From Salinisphaera sp002433465 (GTDB lineage Bacteria; Pseudomonadota; Gammaproteobacteria; Nevskiales; Salinisphaeraceae), in assembly GCF_040361435.1 (NCBI RefSeq), contig NZ_APNL01000016.1, positions 1-64,000 on the forward strand: a DNA stretch of 64,000 bases, read 5' to 3'. The position numbers and the translations under genes were made by a program. This document shows positions 43,159 to 52,355 of the stretch, in pieces. The first letter of the stretch is position 1. The number at the start of each line of letters is the position of its first letter. Below the pieces are notes generated by a model. The model did not search any database. It saw nothing but the letters and a program-made list of their open reading frames with translations, and was not told where the DNA came from.

Positions 43159-44133
43159 ATGACACCCTCTGCGCAACCCGGCGCTTCGACGCCTGACGAG
43201 ATCGCCGTGGTCATCGCGACTGCCAACCGTGCGAGTTCGCTTGATCGCACGCTTTCGAGTCTTAGCAAAGTCGACCCCGGCGGTCTGGCGTGGCGAGTCA
43301 TAGTCGTGGATAACGCCAGTGCTGATGAAACGCCCGAGGTGCTTTCGGACTGGCAGCGAGCAAGCCGTCTTCCTCTTCAAGCACTGCACGAACCCCAGCC
43401 AGGTAAAACACGCGCGCTCAATCGCGCCTTGAACACCATCGACCATGGTCTGGTGATTTTCGTCGATGATGACGTTGAATTGCCGGTCAACTGGCTAAAG
43501 GCTTACGCCGCAGGCGTGCAGCGTTGGCCGTCCGCGGATATTTTCGGTGGTCGTATTACGCCGCATTTCCCGCCAGATGCGCCGGCCTGGGTGCGTGATC
43601 AGCGCTACGTGCACCAAAGTGCGATGTTTTCCAAATACGAACCGCTTGAAGAAGAGGGTCTTACGCAGGCGTGGCCGCTCGGGCCAAACATGGCGATTAG
43701 GCGGGAATTGATTGGCGATGTGCGTTTCGATACGCGCCTTGGGCCGGGCGGTGAGTATGGCGTCATGGGCGACGAAACCGCGTTCGTATCGCGGTTGGTT
43801 GCAGAGAAGCAAGCCCAGATCGTGTATCTTCCTGAAGCCGCTGCGTCTCACTATGTTCGCGATGAGCAACTGAGCCGCGATGCAATCTGGGCCCGAGCTT
43901 TCTGGTGGGGGCGTACCCGAGGTGTGGTAGCCGCTATGGAAGCGCGGCGTGCTTGCATAGCCGGCGCGCCGTTAGCTGTATGGACGGCTGCAGCTCGCTC
44001 GGGATTGCGATTTGCGTTCGCGCACGTCTTGGGACGCAGCGCGTATTTGAAAACGGGTTGGCAGTGGCAGGTACGTTTCGGCCGAGTGTGCGGCTATCGT
44101 GAATATACGCGTCGAGCCCGCGCCGCGAGCTGA
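43159..44133 (+). CDS. Glycosyltransferase family 2
   Basis: The 324-residue GT-A enzyme starts with a typical GT2 nucleotide-binding region (EIAVVIATANRASSLDRTLSSL, then VVDNASADETPEV), has the DxD-type metal site DDDVELP near residues 101–107, and an acceptor/catalytic acidic stretch MGDETAFVSRL. The end is basic and mildly hydrophobic. It likely adds a sugar to the LPS outer core. A GC-rich composition returns from here on. Confidence 0.9.
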   Translation: MTPSAQPGASTPDEIAVVIATANRASSLDRTLSSLSKVDPGGLAWRVIVVDNASADETPEVLSDWQRASRLPLQALHEPQPGKTRALNRALNTIDHGLVIFVDDDVELPVNWLKAYAAGVQRWPSADIFGGRITPHFPPDAPAWVRDQRYVHQSAMFSKYEPLEEEGLTQAWPLGPNMAIRRELIGDVRFDTRLGPGGEYGVMGDETAFVSRLVAEKQAQIVYLPEAAASHYVRDEQLSRDAIWARAFWWGRTRGVVAAMEARRACIAGAPLAVWTAAARSGLRFAFAHVLGRSAYLKTGWQWQVRFGRVCGYREYTRRARAAS

Positions 44134-44178
44134 GACAGACGCGCAAGTGTTGCGGATTCACCAGATCTAGAAGTTTCT

Positions 44179-45420
44179 ATGGGCCAATCGAGCTATTCCG
44201 AGCGTATGCTGCATCGCGTCAATCTCGATGCCGTGGGCGGCGTCGAGGTGTCGTTTCTACAATATGCCGAGTTCCGACAGGCGCTTGGCATCGCGGATAC
44301 GGTGGTGCCGGGGGACAGCGTACATCCGCGCTTTGGTGATGCGCTCGCCGCGCCGCTGCAAACGCTATGGCGTGAACAGTTCAAGCATTGGCATGGTGTG
44401 CGATTGCCGCGCGCGTTTCGCGGGCTGCGTGCACGCTGGGCTGCACATTGCATTCGCCCGTATGCGCCGAGCGTGATTCTGGCCTGGAACCATATCGGTA
44501 GCCGTCAGGTCGCTGATATCGCGAACGCTGCGCGGCTGCCGCTGATCCACTATGAACATGGCGAAGCATGGCGCGAGCAGGCCCGACATGCCGGCGCGTT
44601 TTTCGACCAGGTCGATGGTGCGATCGTCAACAGTTTCGCGGCCGAGCGTATGCTCGCGTTGCGCTGGGGCTGGCAGGGGCCGGTCGAGCGCGTTTATTAC
44701 AGCTGCGATGGCGTGCGTGCGATCGATGCGGCGCGCGGTGCGCCGCCAAGCGATCGGCCAATACGCATTGGCGCGGCGGCACGCATGATCGAACTCAAGG
44801 GGCATCGTATTGCCTTGCATACGGTCAAGGTGCTGCGCGACGAGCACGGCCTCGACGTGACCTTGGCCATCGCCGGCACGGGCGCAGAAGAGAGCGCGCT
44901 TCATGCTGAATCCAAGCGCCTGGGCCTGACCGATATCGTCGACTTCAAGGGCTCTGTGCCCGATATGGCGGCGTTCTACGATGAGATCGATCTGATGCTT
45001 GTGCCGTCGATGGTCGAGCCCTTCGGGCGGACCAGCATGGAAGCACAGGCGCGCGGTTGTCCGCTGATCGTGACCGCGGTCGATGGCCTGCCGGAAACGC
45101 TGGAACCGGGAAACACGGCCGCTCAGGTGGTGCCGGATTGGTCGCTTGATGAGTATAAGAAAGAGCTGGGCGGCAATGTCGAAAGTGTTTTGCCGTGGGC
45201 CTATGATCCGGTAAGCGATCAATTAATTCAGCCGCGGGCAGTATCGCCAGCGCGTCTGGCCACCGCTATACGTGAGCTGGTGACAGATGAGAACGCGTAC
45301 CGCGACGCGAGTCTGAGCGGGCTGCGCAACGCCAACAAGCGCTTCCTGCCCGAGTTGTACGGGCCGGCAGTGGATGCGGCGGTGGCGAGCCTCGTTCGAG
45401 TGGGCAAGCAACGCACGTAG
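44179..45420 (+). CDS. Glycosyltransferase family 4, GGVE-signature paralogue B
   Basis: The 413-residue enzyme has the N-terminal signature HRVNLDAVGGVEVSFLQY (about 11–28) and the donor-domain marks GAAARMIELKGHRIALHTV, DLMLVPSMVEPFGRTSMEAQARGCPLIVTAVDGLPETL and YDPVSDQLIQPRAVSPARLATAI. It is a paralogue of the genes at 40120 and 47507. The conserved E-x7-E region (EPFGRTSMEAQ) is intact. Sugar specificity is unknown. Confidence 0.87.
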   Translation: MGQSSYSERMLHRVNLDAVGGVEVSFLQYAEFRQALGIADTVVPGDSVHPRFGDALAAPLQTLWREQFKHWHGVRLPRAFRGLRARWAAHCIRPYAPSVILAWNHIGSRQVADIANAARLPLIHYEHGEAWREQARHAGAFFDQVDGAIVNSFAAERMLALRWGWQGPVERVYYSCDGVRAIDAARGAPPSDRPIRIGAAARMIELKGHRIALHTVKVLRDEHGLDVTLAIAGTGAEESALHAESKRLGLTDIVDFKGSVPDMAAFYDEIDLMLVPSMVEPFGRTSMEAQARGCPLIVTAVDGLPETLEPGNTAAQVVPDWSLDEYKKELGGNVESVLPWAYDPVSDQLIQPRAVSPARLATAIRELVTDENAYRDASLSGLRNANKRFLPELYGPAVDAAVASLVRVGKQRT

Positions 45421-45437
45421 GCGTATTGACGGCGGCG

Positions 45438-47330
45438 TTACCGATCGAAGAAATCGTCGAGCCAGGCCTGGAACATCAGAATGCACCACAGCCGCCAATG
45501 CCAGTCATGGCTACCGGCCAGGTGCGTACGCCAGGTCCAGCGCACGAGTTCGACGTCGAAATAGCCGTCTCGGTGGAGCCGTTCTGGCGCGAGCAATGTC
45601 TCGGCCCATTCGCGTAGCGGGCCGCGCAGCCAACGCGCCAGCGGAACGTTGAAGCCATGTTTGGGGCGTTCGACCGTTTCGCGGGGCAGGTAACGATAAA
45701 GGAGCTGTCGCGACAACCATTTCGGTTTGCCGTCGCGATAACGCTGTTCCAGCGGCAAGCCGAAGGCGAAGGTCGCCAACTCCGAATCGAGAAAAGGCGC
45801 GCGCGTTTCCAGGCTGGAGGCCATGGCGGCACGGTCGACCTTGGCCATGATGTCGTCGGGCAGGTAGCACAGCGCATCCGTGGCTTGCAGCCAGCGCTCC
45901 GGGTCTCGAGCCGCTTCGGCCGGGGTGCCGCGCAAGAACGCCGTTGCAATCGGCGGTGCGTTCGCCACCAACGCCTGCGGCTCGTGCCAATAACTCATCG
46001 AATTACGATAAAAACAGCGCAGGTCGTTGCCCGCGCGTTTCATGGCACGTTGTTGCAGATACTTGGCGCTTTTTGCAGGACGCGCGCGAGCTTGCGCGGC
46101 GAGCCACGCGGCCTGGGCTGTTCTAAGCGGCGAGGGCGTGCGCTGGTGACGGCGCCAGCGGCGCGCGATACCGTCGTAGCGATCATAGCCTGCCATCATC
46201 TCGTCGCCGCCGTCGCCGGACAGCGCGACGGTGACCTGTTCGCGTGCCATCTGCGAGACGAGGGTCGTGGGGATCTGCGACGGGTCGGCAAACGGTTCGT
46301 CGTAAATCCGCGGCAATCTCGGCACGATGGCGAGCAGATCAGCCTCGGATACATAAAGCTCGTGGTGATCGGTACCCAGCGTGGCCGCCGTCTCGCGTGC
46401 CTGTTCGGCCTCGTTAAGGCCGGGCTCGTCGAACCCGATGGTGAAGGTGCGCACGGGCTGATCGGTGTGCGCACGCATGAGCGATACGATCAATGAGGAA
46501 TCGATCCCGCCGGACAGGAACGCCCCCACGGGCACGTCGGCGACCATGCGATCGGCGATGGAGGTCGATAAAAGCCGCTCGAACTCGTCGACTGCTTCGG
46601 TATCCGACAACGGCTCGGGTGTCGTCGCCGCCAGTGTGTCGATATCGAAATAGGGCGTTGGTTCGGATAGTTCGAGATCGGTTCCCACCCGCAGCCACGT
46701 ACCGGGCGGCAGTTTCCTGTAGCCGCTGAAAATACTGCTTGGGCCGGGGATATAGGACAAGCGCATCAGCTCGGCGAGCGCGCCGCGGTCGATTTCCGAA
46801 GCGAACTGCTCGTGCTTGGCGAGCGCCTTGAGCTCGGACCCGAACAGCAAAACGCCGTCATTCACGCCGTAGTAGAGCGGCTTTTCACCGAAGCGGTCAC
46901 GCGCGAGGTAGAGCGTGCGATCGACACGATCCCAAACGGCGAGGGCGAACATGCCTTCGAACGCGCTCAGCGCCTTGGCAATCCCCCACTCGAGAAATGC
47001 GGCCAGCACGACTTCAGTATCCGAGCTCCCGTTGAAGCTGTGGCCTTGCGCGCGCAACGTTTCCCGCAACCGGCGGAAATTGTAGATCTCACCGTTGAAT
47101 ACCAGCACATAGCGGCCATCGCTTGAATGCATGGGCTGCGCGCCACGGGGAGACAGATCCACAATCGATAAACGGCGATGCCCGAGTGCCACGAACGGCG
47201 CGTCACCATCGACCCAGCTGCCGCGATCGTCGGGGCCTCGGTGCGACAGGGCATCGCGCATGCGATCGATATTGCGTTCGTGTGCTTGTGCGTCGGGGAC
47301 GCGCTGTAGAATGCCGGTAATGCCGCACAT
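45438..47330 (-). CDS. asnB: Asparagine synthetase-type amidotransferase
   Basis: The 630-residue class II glutamine amidotransferase has the nucleophilic cysteine at position 2 (MCGITGILQ), a glutaminase domain to ~200, and an ATP-pyrophosphatase synthetase domain with SGGIDSSLIVSLM. It makes asparagine from aspartate, or, inside glycan loci, may amidate uronic acids as proposed for O-antigen AsnB homologues. The start is at 47330; the open frame continues upstream but Cys2 fixes the mature N-terminus. It is transcribed against its neighbours. Confidence 0.87.
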   Translation of the reverse strand: MCGITGILQRVPDAQAHERNIDRMRDALSHRGPDDRGSWVDGDAPFVALGHRRLSIVDLSPRGAQPMHSSDGRYVLVFNGEIYNFRRLRETLRAQGHSFNGSSDTEVVLAAFLEWGIAKALSAFEGMFALAVWDRVDRTLYLARDRFGEKPLYYGVNDGVLLFGSELKALAKHEQFASEIDRGALAELMRLSYIPGPSSIFSGYRKLPPGTWLRVGTDLELSEPTPYFDIDTLAATTPEPLSDTEAVDEFERLLSTSIADRMVADVPVGAFLSGGIDSSLIVSLMRAHTDQPVRTFTIGFDEPGLNEAEQARETAATLGTDHHELYVSEADLLAIVPRLPRIYDEPFADPSQIPTTLVSQMAREQVTVALSGDGGDEMMAGYDRYDGIARRWRRHQRTPSPLRTAQAAWLAAQARARPAKSAKYLQQRAMKRAGNDLRCFYRNSMSYWHEPQALVANAPPIATAFLRGTPAEAARDPERWLQATDALCYLPDDIMAKVDRAAMASSLETRAPFLDSELATFAFGLPLEQRYRDGKPKWLSRQLLYRYLPRETVERPKHGFNVPLARWLRGPLREWAETLLAPERLHRDGYFDVELVRWTWRTHLAGSHDWHWRLWCILMFQAWLDDFFDR

Positions 47331-47506
47331 GCGTGGTCTCGCCGATTGTGGAAGGGCGTGTCGGAACACGGCAGGCGCGAACCGGCCGCGACCGCGTAGG
47401 ATACTCGCCAAAGCCAGCCCGCGACATCTACACTACGCGGCCGTTATCCATTTGTTTGCGGCGCGGTGAGCGGATGGCCGGCCGTATATCTCCGGATCTT
47501 TGTTGA

Positions 47507-48718
47507 ATGAAAATCGTGCATCGGATCAATCTCGATGTTGCCGGCGGCGTCGAGAACCAGTTTCTGGCGTTCTTGCAGCACCCGCTCGCAAAAGCGCCCG
47601 TTCGCCACGATTTGATCTATGCCAGCGGCATCGTGACTTCCTTGGCCGCTGAAATCCGGCCTCACATCGACCACGCAAAGAGTTACAAGCGTTGGCGCGG
47701 GGTTAAGCTGCCGCGCCGCCCGCAACGGTTACGTGAAGCGCGGATGGCTGCGCTGGTCGAAGCGAGTGCCGCGGACGTGTTGTTGTCGTGGAGCGGCTTT
47801 GCCCGCGAGGCGCTAGTGGTCGCCGCTCGCCAAACTAAGACGCCCCTTGTTTATCGCGAGGGCGGCGGAGCTTGGTTCGAGCACGATCCCGATGCGGCTG
47901 AGCGGTTCATGAAAGAAATGCGCGGCGCAATCTGCAATACCCACGCCTCCATGCGAATGCTGCAGCTCAAATGGGGCTATTCCGGGCCGGCCAAGGTATG
48001 CATGGGCGGGATTCGGCCCTCGGTCATGGCTGCCGCGGACGAATCCGGCCGAACCGCGGCCGGCGGTGAGCGCAAACGGATTGGCGTAGCCGCGCGCCTC
48101 GCGTCGGAGAAAGGCGTATGCCTTGCTCTGCACACCTTGAAGCACTTGCGTCATGCGGGGCTGGATTGCGTGTTGGATATTGCCGGCGACGGGCCTGACC
48201 GGGCGGGACTTGAGTCCCTCGCCGCAGATCTTGCGGTGGAGGATTCGGTAAGGTTTCGCGGACTGGTGCGTGATATGCCGGCGTTCTATCGTTCGCTGGA
48301 TCTTTTGCTGCATCCCGCGCTGCAGGAACCGCTGGGCAACGTGACCATCGAAGCCCAGGCTTTCGGTGTGCCGGTGGTCGCAGCCCGGGTCGACGGTATG
48401 GCGGAAACGATCCTGGAAGACCAGACGGGACGTACTGTAGCCGCCGATCAGCCCTATAATCGTTATCCGAAGTTTGGCGGTGCCCGTTCGGTCATGCAGT
48501 CGGCGCGGGTCTACGACCCGGATACCGACGCACTGCGCCCGGTCGATTTCGTACACCCGCAGGCGTTGGCCGACGCGATCATCGACATTCTGGGCGACGC
48601 CGGACGCGCACAGGCGATGTCGGGGGCGGCGAGAGCGCACGCGCGCGAGGCGTTCAGCTTCGATCGCTATATGGCTGGCTTCATGCACTCGATCAAAGAA
48701 TACGCCGCCACTGAATAG
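47507..48718 (+). CDS. Glycosyltransferase family 4, GGVE-signature paralogue C
   Basis: The 403-residue enzyme begins MKIVHRINLDVAGGVENQFLAFL, carrying the shared signature at the very start. Donor-half marks are GVAARLASEKGVCLALHTL, DLLLHPALQEPLGNVTIEAQAFGVPVVAARVDGMAETIL and YDPDTDALRPVDFVHPQALADAI. It is probably co-transcribed with the sulfotransferase that follows after a short spacer with a strong AGGAGG site. Confidence 0.87.
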   Translation: MKIVHRINLDVAGGVENQFLAFLQHPLAKAPVRHDLIYASGIVTSLAAEIRPHIDHAKSYKRWRGVKLPRRPQRLREARMAALVEASAADVLLSWSGFAREALVVAARQTKTPLVYREGGGAWFEHDPDAAERFMKEMRGAICNTHASMRMLQLKWGYSGPAKVCMGGIRPSVMAAADESGRTAAGGERKRIGVAARLASEKGVCLALHTLKHLRHAGLDCVLDIAGDGPDRAGLESLAADLAVEDSVRFRGLVRDMPAFYRSLDLLLHPALQEPLGNVTIEAQAFGVPVVAARVDGMAETILEDQTGRTVAADQPYNRYPKFGGARSVMQSARVYDPDTDALRPVDFVHPQALADAIIDILGDAGRAQAMSGAARAHAREAFSFDRYMAGFMHSIKEYAATE

Positions 48719-48729
48719 GAGGCTTGCGC

Positions 48730-49563
48730 GTGGCCGCATCGCAATACACTCAGGTCGCCGTCCCCCCGATCCCGGACGATGCCTACGTCATGATCATTGG
48801 CGCCATGAAGTGTGGCACGACGTCCCTGTTCGAGTATCTCAAGGCGCACCCGGGGATCTGCCCGGCGATCGACAAGGAGCCGGAATACTTCAGCGACAAT
48901 CAGGCCCATGGCGTGGCGGTGCCGTATTACCAGCATCTGTGGCATTTCGATGCTGGCCGGCATCGCTATGCGATGGAAGCCTCGACGGGCTATACCAAAT
49001 TCCCCGAAGAGCAGGACGTACCGCGTAAGATTCATGCATACGGTATCCAGCCGCGTTTCATTTATATGGTGCGCGATCCGTTTCAGCGTATCGAATCGGA
49101 ATACGACTTCATCCAGCGGCTCTATCCGCAGGAACGATTCGATATCGAGAGTGATCTGCTGCTGCAAAAGAGCAATTATTATCGCCAGCTGGAGCGATTT
49201 AGAGCGTTTTTTCCGCGCGAGCACTTTCTGGTGTTGGACTTCGCCGAATTCACGACCGACCCACGGGCTGTGCTGATGCGTGTGTACGATTTTCTAGGCC
49301 TCGACCAGCACTACTTTCCAAAGCGCTTCAAGGTTCGTAACCCGACGCAGCGTAAAACCGGGCCGTTGGGCCGCTTGAAGAAGCGCTGGTCAGCATTTAG
49401 AAAAGGCGCCCGGCAGGCGAAGCAGCGTGACTTTTCGCCTAAGGCCCGTGTGTCGTTGACGGCAGCTCAAAAAGCCGAGATCCATTCGGCGCTGGCCCAC
49501 GATATGCAGCGTTTCCAGCAGGAATACGGTATCGATGTCACCAAGTGGGGCTTTACTGACTAA
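48730..49563 (+). CDS. Sulfotransferase (heparan-type, family 1 domain)
   Basis: The 277-residue enzyme carries the PAPS-binding loop IIGAMKCGTTSLFEYLKAHPGI (about 20–41) and 3'-phosphate motif YMVRDPFQRIESEYDF (about 112–127), as in heparan N-/3-O-sulfotransferases. A GTG at 48730, seven bases after AGGAGG, is the best start; a TTG at 48724 is less likely. It directly follows a GT4 gene, so sulfation of the sugar that enzyme adds is an attractive but unproven link. Confidence 0.88.
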   Translation: MAASQYTQVAVPPIPDDAYVMIIGAMKCGTTSLFEYLKAHPGICPAIDKEPEYFSDNQAHGVAVPYYQHLWHFDAGRHRYAMEASTGYTKFPEEQDVPRKIHAYGIQPRFIYMVRDPFQRIESEYDFIQRLYPQERFDIESDLLLQKSNYYRQLERFRAFFPREHFLVLDFAEFTTDPRAVLMRVYDFLGLDQHYFPKRFKVRNPTQRKTGPLGRLKKRWSAFRKGARQAKQRDFSPKARVSLTAAQKAEIHSALAHDMQRFQQEYGIDVTKWGFTD

Positions 49564-49704
49564 CGCGCACCGATAAGGCGAAAGGAGCGCGCGCCGTCGG
49601 TAACGACCCCACGCAACGGCGTTAAGGCGCCTGTATGCCAGGCCGGTCGGATTGCCCGACACACTCCGGTATAGTGCGCCGCATCTGCTCAATCATCTCA
49701 TTTC

Positions 49705-50841
49705 ATGCGCATAGGCTTGGTCTTCAACCGATTCCGCAGCGATGGCGGCACCGAGCGCATTACGCTCAATGCCTTCCAGGCGCTCGCGCAGGACAACGTC
49801 GACTGGGTCGTGCTTGCGCGCAATTGGGGCGGGCCGGCCGAGGAAGGCATCGAGTTCGTGCGGTGCAATCCGTTTTCGATCGGACGCGCTTGGCGGCTGC
49901 TGGCATTCGTGCGCGGGGTGCGTAAAGAACTCAAACGCATACAAGTGGACTGGGTTCAGGCCCAGGTGCATATCCCGGAAGCCGATATATTTCGTGCCGA
50001 TGGCGGCGCGCATGCTGAATGGATTCGCCAGCGCCGTCGCGTCGATCGAGGAGTGAAGGGCTGGTTGCGAGAGGTCGGGCCGTATCACCGCCTCAAGCAA
50101 CGCATGGAACGACGGATGTATGCCAGCGATCGGTTACAGGCGGTTATCTGTAACTCCGAAATGGTCAAGGCCGATATTGAACGTCATTATCCGGATTGCC
50201 GCGCCACCCTGCACGTCATCGACTACGGCATTGATCTTGAGCACTTTGAGCGCAGCGACGCACGGGCAAACCAGGGCCGAGAGTTGCGTCGCGAACTCGG
50301 TATCGCGCAGAACGCCCCGGTATTTACCTACGTGGGGTCCGGCTTCGAACGCAAGGGGCTCGCCACGGCGATTCGCGCGCTCGCGAAGGCCACCGAAAGC
50401 GCGCATCTGATCGTGGTGGGGCGTGATAGCCGCCTTGCCGGCTACCGGCACCTGGCGAAACGTCTGGGTATTTCGACGCGGGTCCATTTCATGCAGGCGC
50501 AGTCCGATGTGCGGCCGTATCTATGGGCTGCCGATGCGCTGGTACACCCAGCGCTCTACGAAGCGTTCGGCCTGGTGATCCTCGAGGCGATGGCCGCCGG
50601 ATTGCCGGTTATCGCGTCGACGCGCACCGGCGCGGCGCTGGCGCTTGTGGACGCCCCGGAGAAAGGCAGCCTGCACGACGCGCTCGATGTTGATGGCTTT
50701 GCCGGGGCGATGACGGCGATACACAATCGCGATGAGGCGGCCAGGGCGGCTGCCCGCAGCGCCTGCGAACAGGCCGCCGCGCCCTACACCATCGATCGCA
50801 TGCGTTCGAATCTGCTGGCTTTCTATGCCGGCTTGCAGTAG
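49705..50841 (+). CDS. waaG: LPS core glycosyltransferase, WaaG-like (GT4)
   Basis: The 378-residue GT4 enzyme resembles WaaG, which adds the first outer-core hexose to heptose II. It starts MRIGLVFNRFRSDGGTERITL and has YVGSGFERKGLATAIRAL, then YLWAADALVHPALYEAFGLVILEAMAAGLPVIAS (E-x7-E intact). The ADIFRADGGAHAEWI stretch matches the PDVFFPADVC-type region of WaaG. The two kinase-like genes that follow reproduce the waaG–waaP–kinase order of Pseudomonas LPS core loci. Specific sugar is inferred by family. Confidence 0.85.
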   Translation: MRIGLVFNRFRSDGGTERITLNAFQALAQDNVDWVVLARNWGGPAEEGIEFVRCNPFSIGRAWRLLAFVRGVRKELKRIQVDWVQAQVHIPEADIFRADGGAHAEWIRQRRRVDRGVKGWLREVGPYHRLKQRMERRMYASDRLQAVICNSEMVKADIERHYPDCRATLHVIDYGIDLEHFERSDARANQGRELRRELGIAQNAPVFTYVGSGFERKGLATAIRALAKATESAHLIVVGRDSRLAGYRHLAKRLGISTRVHFMQAQSDVRPYLWAADALVHPALYEAFGLVILEAMAAGLPVIASTRTGAALALVDAPEKGSLHDALDVDGFAGAMTAIHNRDEAARAAARSACEQAAAPYTIDRMRSNLLAFYAGLQ

Positions 50842-50896
50842 TAATGATTTGGCGCGCACCAAATCGCGTTTTGCCGAGCTTTAGCTTCGCCGCGAA

Positions 50897-51535
50897 TTGC
50901 TGTTTGTGGATGCACGGGCCTTGAGTGCTTCCCAGTGCGACCTGTCAGCGCTCACGCTGATCGGCCGAGGCTCCAAGCGTGACTGTTATACGCACCCGCA
51001 CGATGACGGCTTGTGTCTGAAGGTGGCGCGTGATGCGAATTCCGCGGCCTGCCACGAACAGAACGAAGTGGAGTGGCGCTATGGTCAGTGGCTCGAAGCC
51101 AGGGGCGTGCCGTTCAGACACGCTGCACGCTGCACGGGCTGGATACAAACGCAGCGCGGGGCTGCGCTGGTCGTCGAACGTGTGCGTAATAGTGACGGTA
51201 CCTTCGCACTCACGTTACGTGACGCGTTACTCTCGCAACGGCTGACGCTCCATAACGCATACGCAATGCTGGCAGAGCTTCGCCACTGGGCGCTGACGCA
51301 CGCGGTAGTGGTGTCGGATCTGCGTAGTACCAATCTCATGGTACGCCAAGCTGATGATATGCATCTGGTGTTCATCGATGGCCTGGGCGCGCGGCGTCTG
51401 GGGCCCGCATTCGAACGGCAGATGCGAATGCCACTGCTCGCGCGCCTCAAGACACTGCGCCAGTGGCGACGACAGAAAACAAAGACCTATGCTGCACTGG
51501 CAGCTTACAGTCGTGGGGAAAGCACGCATCAATGA
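50897..51535 (+). CDS. YrbL-like LPS kinase-family protein
   Basis: The 212-residue protein has a small kinase-like fold: LIGRGSKRDCYTHPHDDGLCLKVAR (residues ~21–45, with the ATP-lysine in CLKV), a catalytic loop VSDLRSTNLMV, and FIDGLG as the Mg-binding DFG equivalent. It matches the PhoP-regulated YrbL family found beside WaaP-type kinases. The start is uncertain: a TTG at 50897 or a GTG at 50906. It likely phosphorylates LPS heptose or another small target. Confidence 0.78.
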   Translation: MLFVDARALSASQCDLSALTLIGRGSKRDCYTHPHDDGLCLKVARDANSAACHEQNEVEWRYGQWLEARGVPFRHAARCTGWIQTQRGAALVVERVRNSDGTFALTLRDALLSQRLTLHNAYAMLAELRHWALTHAVVVSDLRSTNLMVRQADDMHLVFIDGLGARRLGPAFERQMRMPLLARLKTLRQWRRQKTKTYAALAAYSRGESTHQ

Positions 51536-51554
51536 GTCTGAAAGCGTCTGGAAT

Positions 51555-52355
51555 ATGCTTTTGGCCCAGTCGCCTTGGGCGCGCGGCGGAGCGTGGCTGA
51601 TGAGGTTTCATCTCGAGCGTGCGCTGGTCGAGCCGGGCGACACCTGGATGATGTCGTTTGATGAACCCGTGCCCGATTTCTCGCAGGCGCAGGAAATCTA
51701 TCGCGGCGAGCATACGCGTGTATGCCTGCACCCCGACCGGCTCGCGTTGGTCAGCAAACTGTCGATCGTCCAGGCGGTGCCGCGAGACCCGTTTCGCAAG
51801 TACCGCTATTGTCAGGCGGCACGTGAGATCGCCGCCGCCGATGTTCTGGTTCGTCTTGGGTTGCGTACGCCGACCATGCGTGGCTTCGGTTATACGCTCA
51901 TGCCGTGGGCTCGCCACGAGTCGATATTATTCATGGACGAGTTTCCACCGAGTCGGCCGTTACGGTTTGTCTTTCGGGAAGATCTGTCCGAGCCGCGACG
52001 CCATGGTCTGCTCGCCGGCGTGGCGACGGGTCTTGGCCGGGTGTATGCCGCGGGCTATCACCTCAAGGATTTCCACTTTGAAAACATTTTGAGCGACCGC
52101 GAAAATCGCCTGATATGGATCGACAACGATCTGCGCCATACCAATAGATATGGCCTGGCGGCGCGCCGCTTTGCCGACGCGTTACGGCGACTACACAAAA
52201 CCAGCGAACGCTTTTTGTTTACGTCCGAGTGGCATTACCTGCTCGACGGTCTCGGTAGGGCACTTAATACCAGCGCGCTTGGCCAGCACCTCGCTGGCAA
52301 GGTGCTGCCGCGTTTTCGAATCGATACCAGCGCGCGTCACTTCGATGTCTTCTGA
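51555..52355 (+). CDS. LPS core kinase (Kdo/WaaP family)
   Basis: The 266-residue protein has a WaaP/Kdo-kinase-like catalytic loop GYHLKDFHFENIL and metal-binding IWIDNDLRH (near residues 172–200). Its N-terminal lobe lysine lies in ALVSKLSIVQAVPRDPFRKYRYCQAA. It should phosphorylate an inner-core sugar, a modification important for outer-membrane stability in Pseudomonas. The start is not certain; 51513 (GTG) or 51489 (ATG) would overlap the upstream gene. It ends 11 bases inside the next gene. Confidence 0.78.
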   Translation: MLLAQSPWARGGAWLMRFHLERALVEPGDTWMMSFDEPVPDFSQAQEIYRGEHTRVCLHPDRLALVSKLSIVQAVPRDPFRKYRYCQAAREIAAADVLVRLGLRTPTMRGFGYTLMPWARHESILFMDEFPPSRPLRFVFREDLSEPRRHGLLAGVATGLGRVYAAGYHLKDFHFENILSDRENRLIWIDNDLRHTNRYGLAARRFADALRRLHKTSERFLFTSEWHYLLDGLGRALNTSALGQHLAGKVLPRFRIDTSARHFDVF

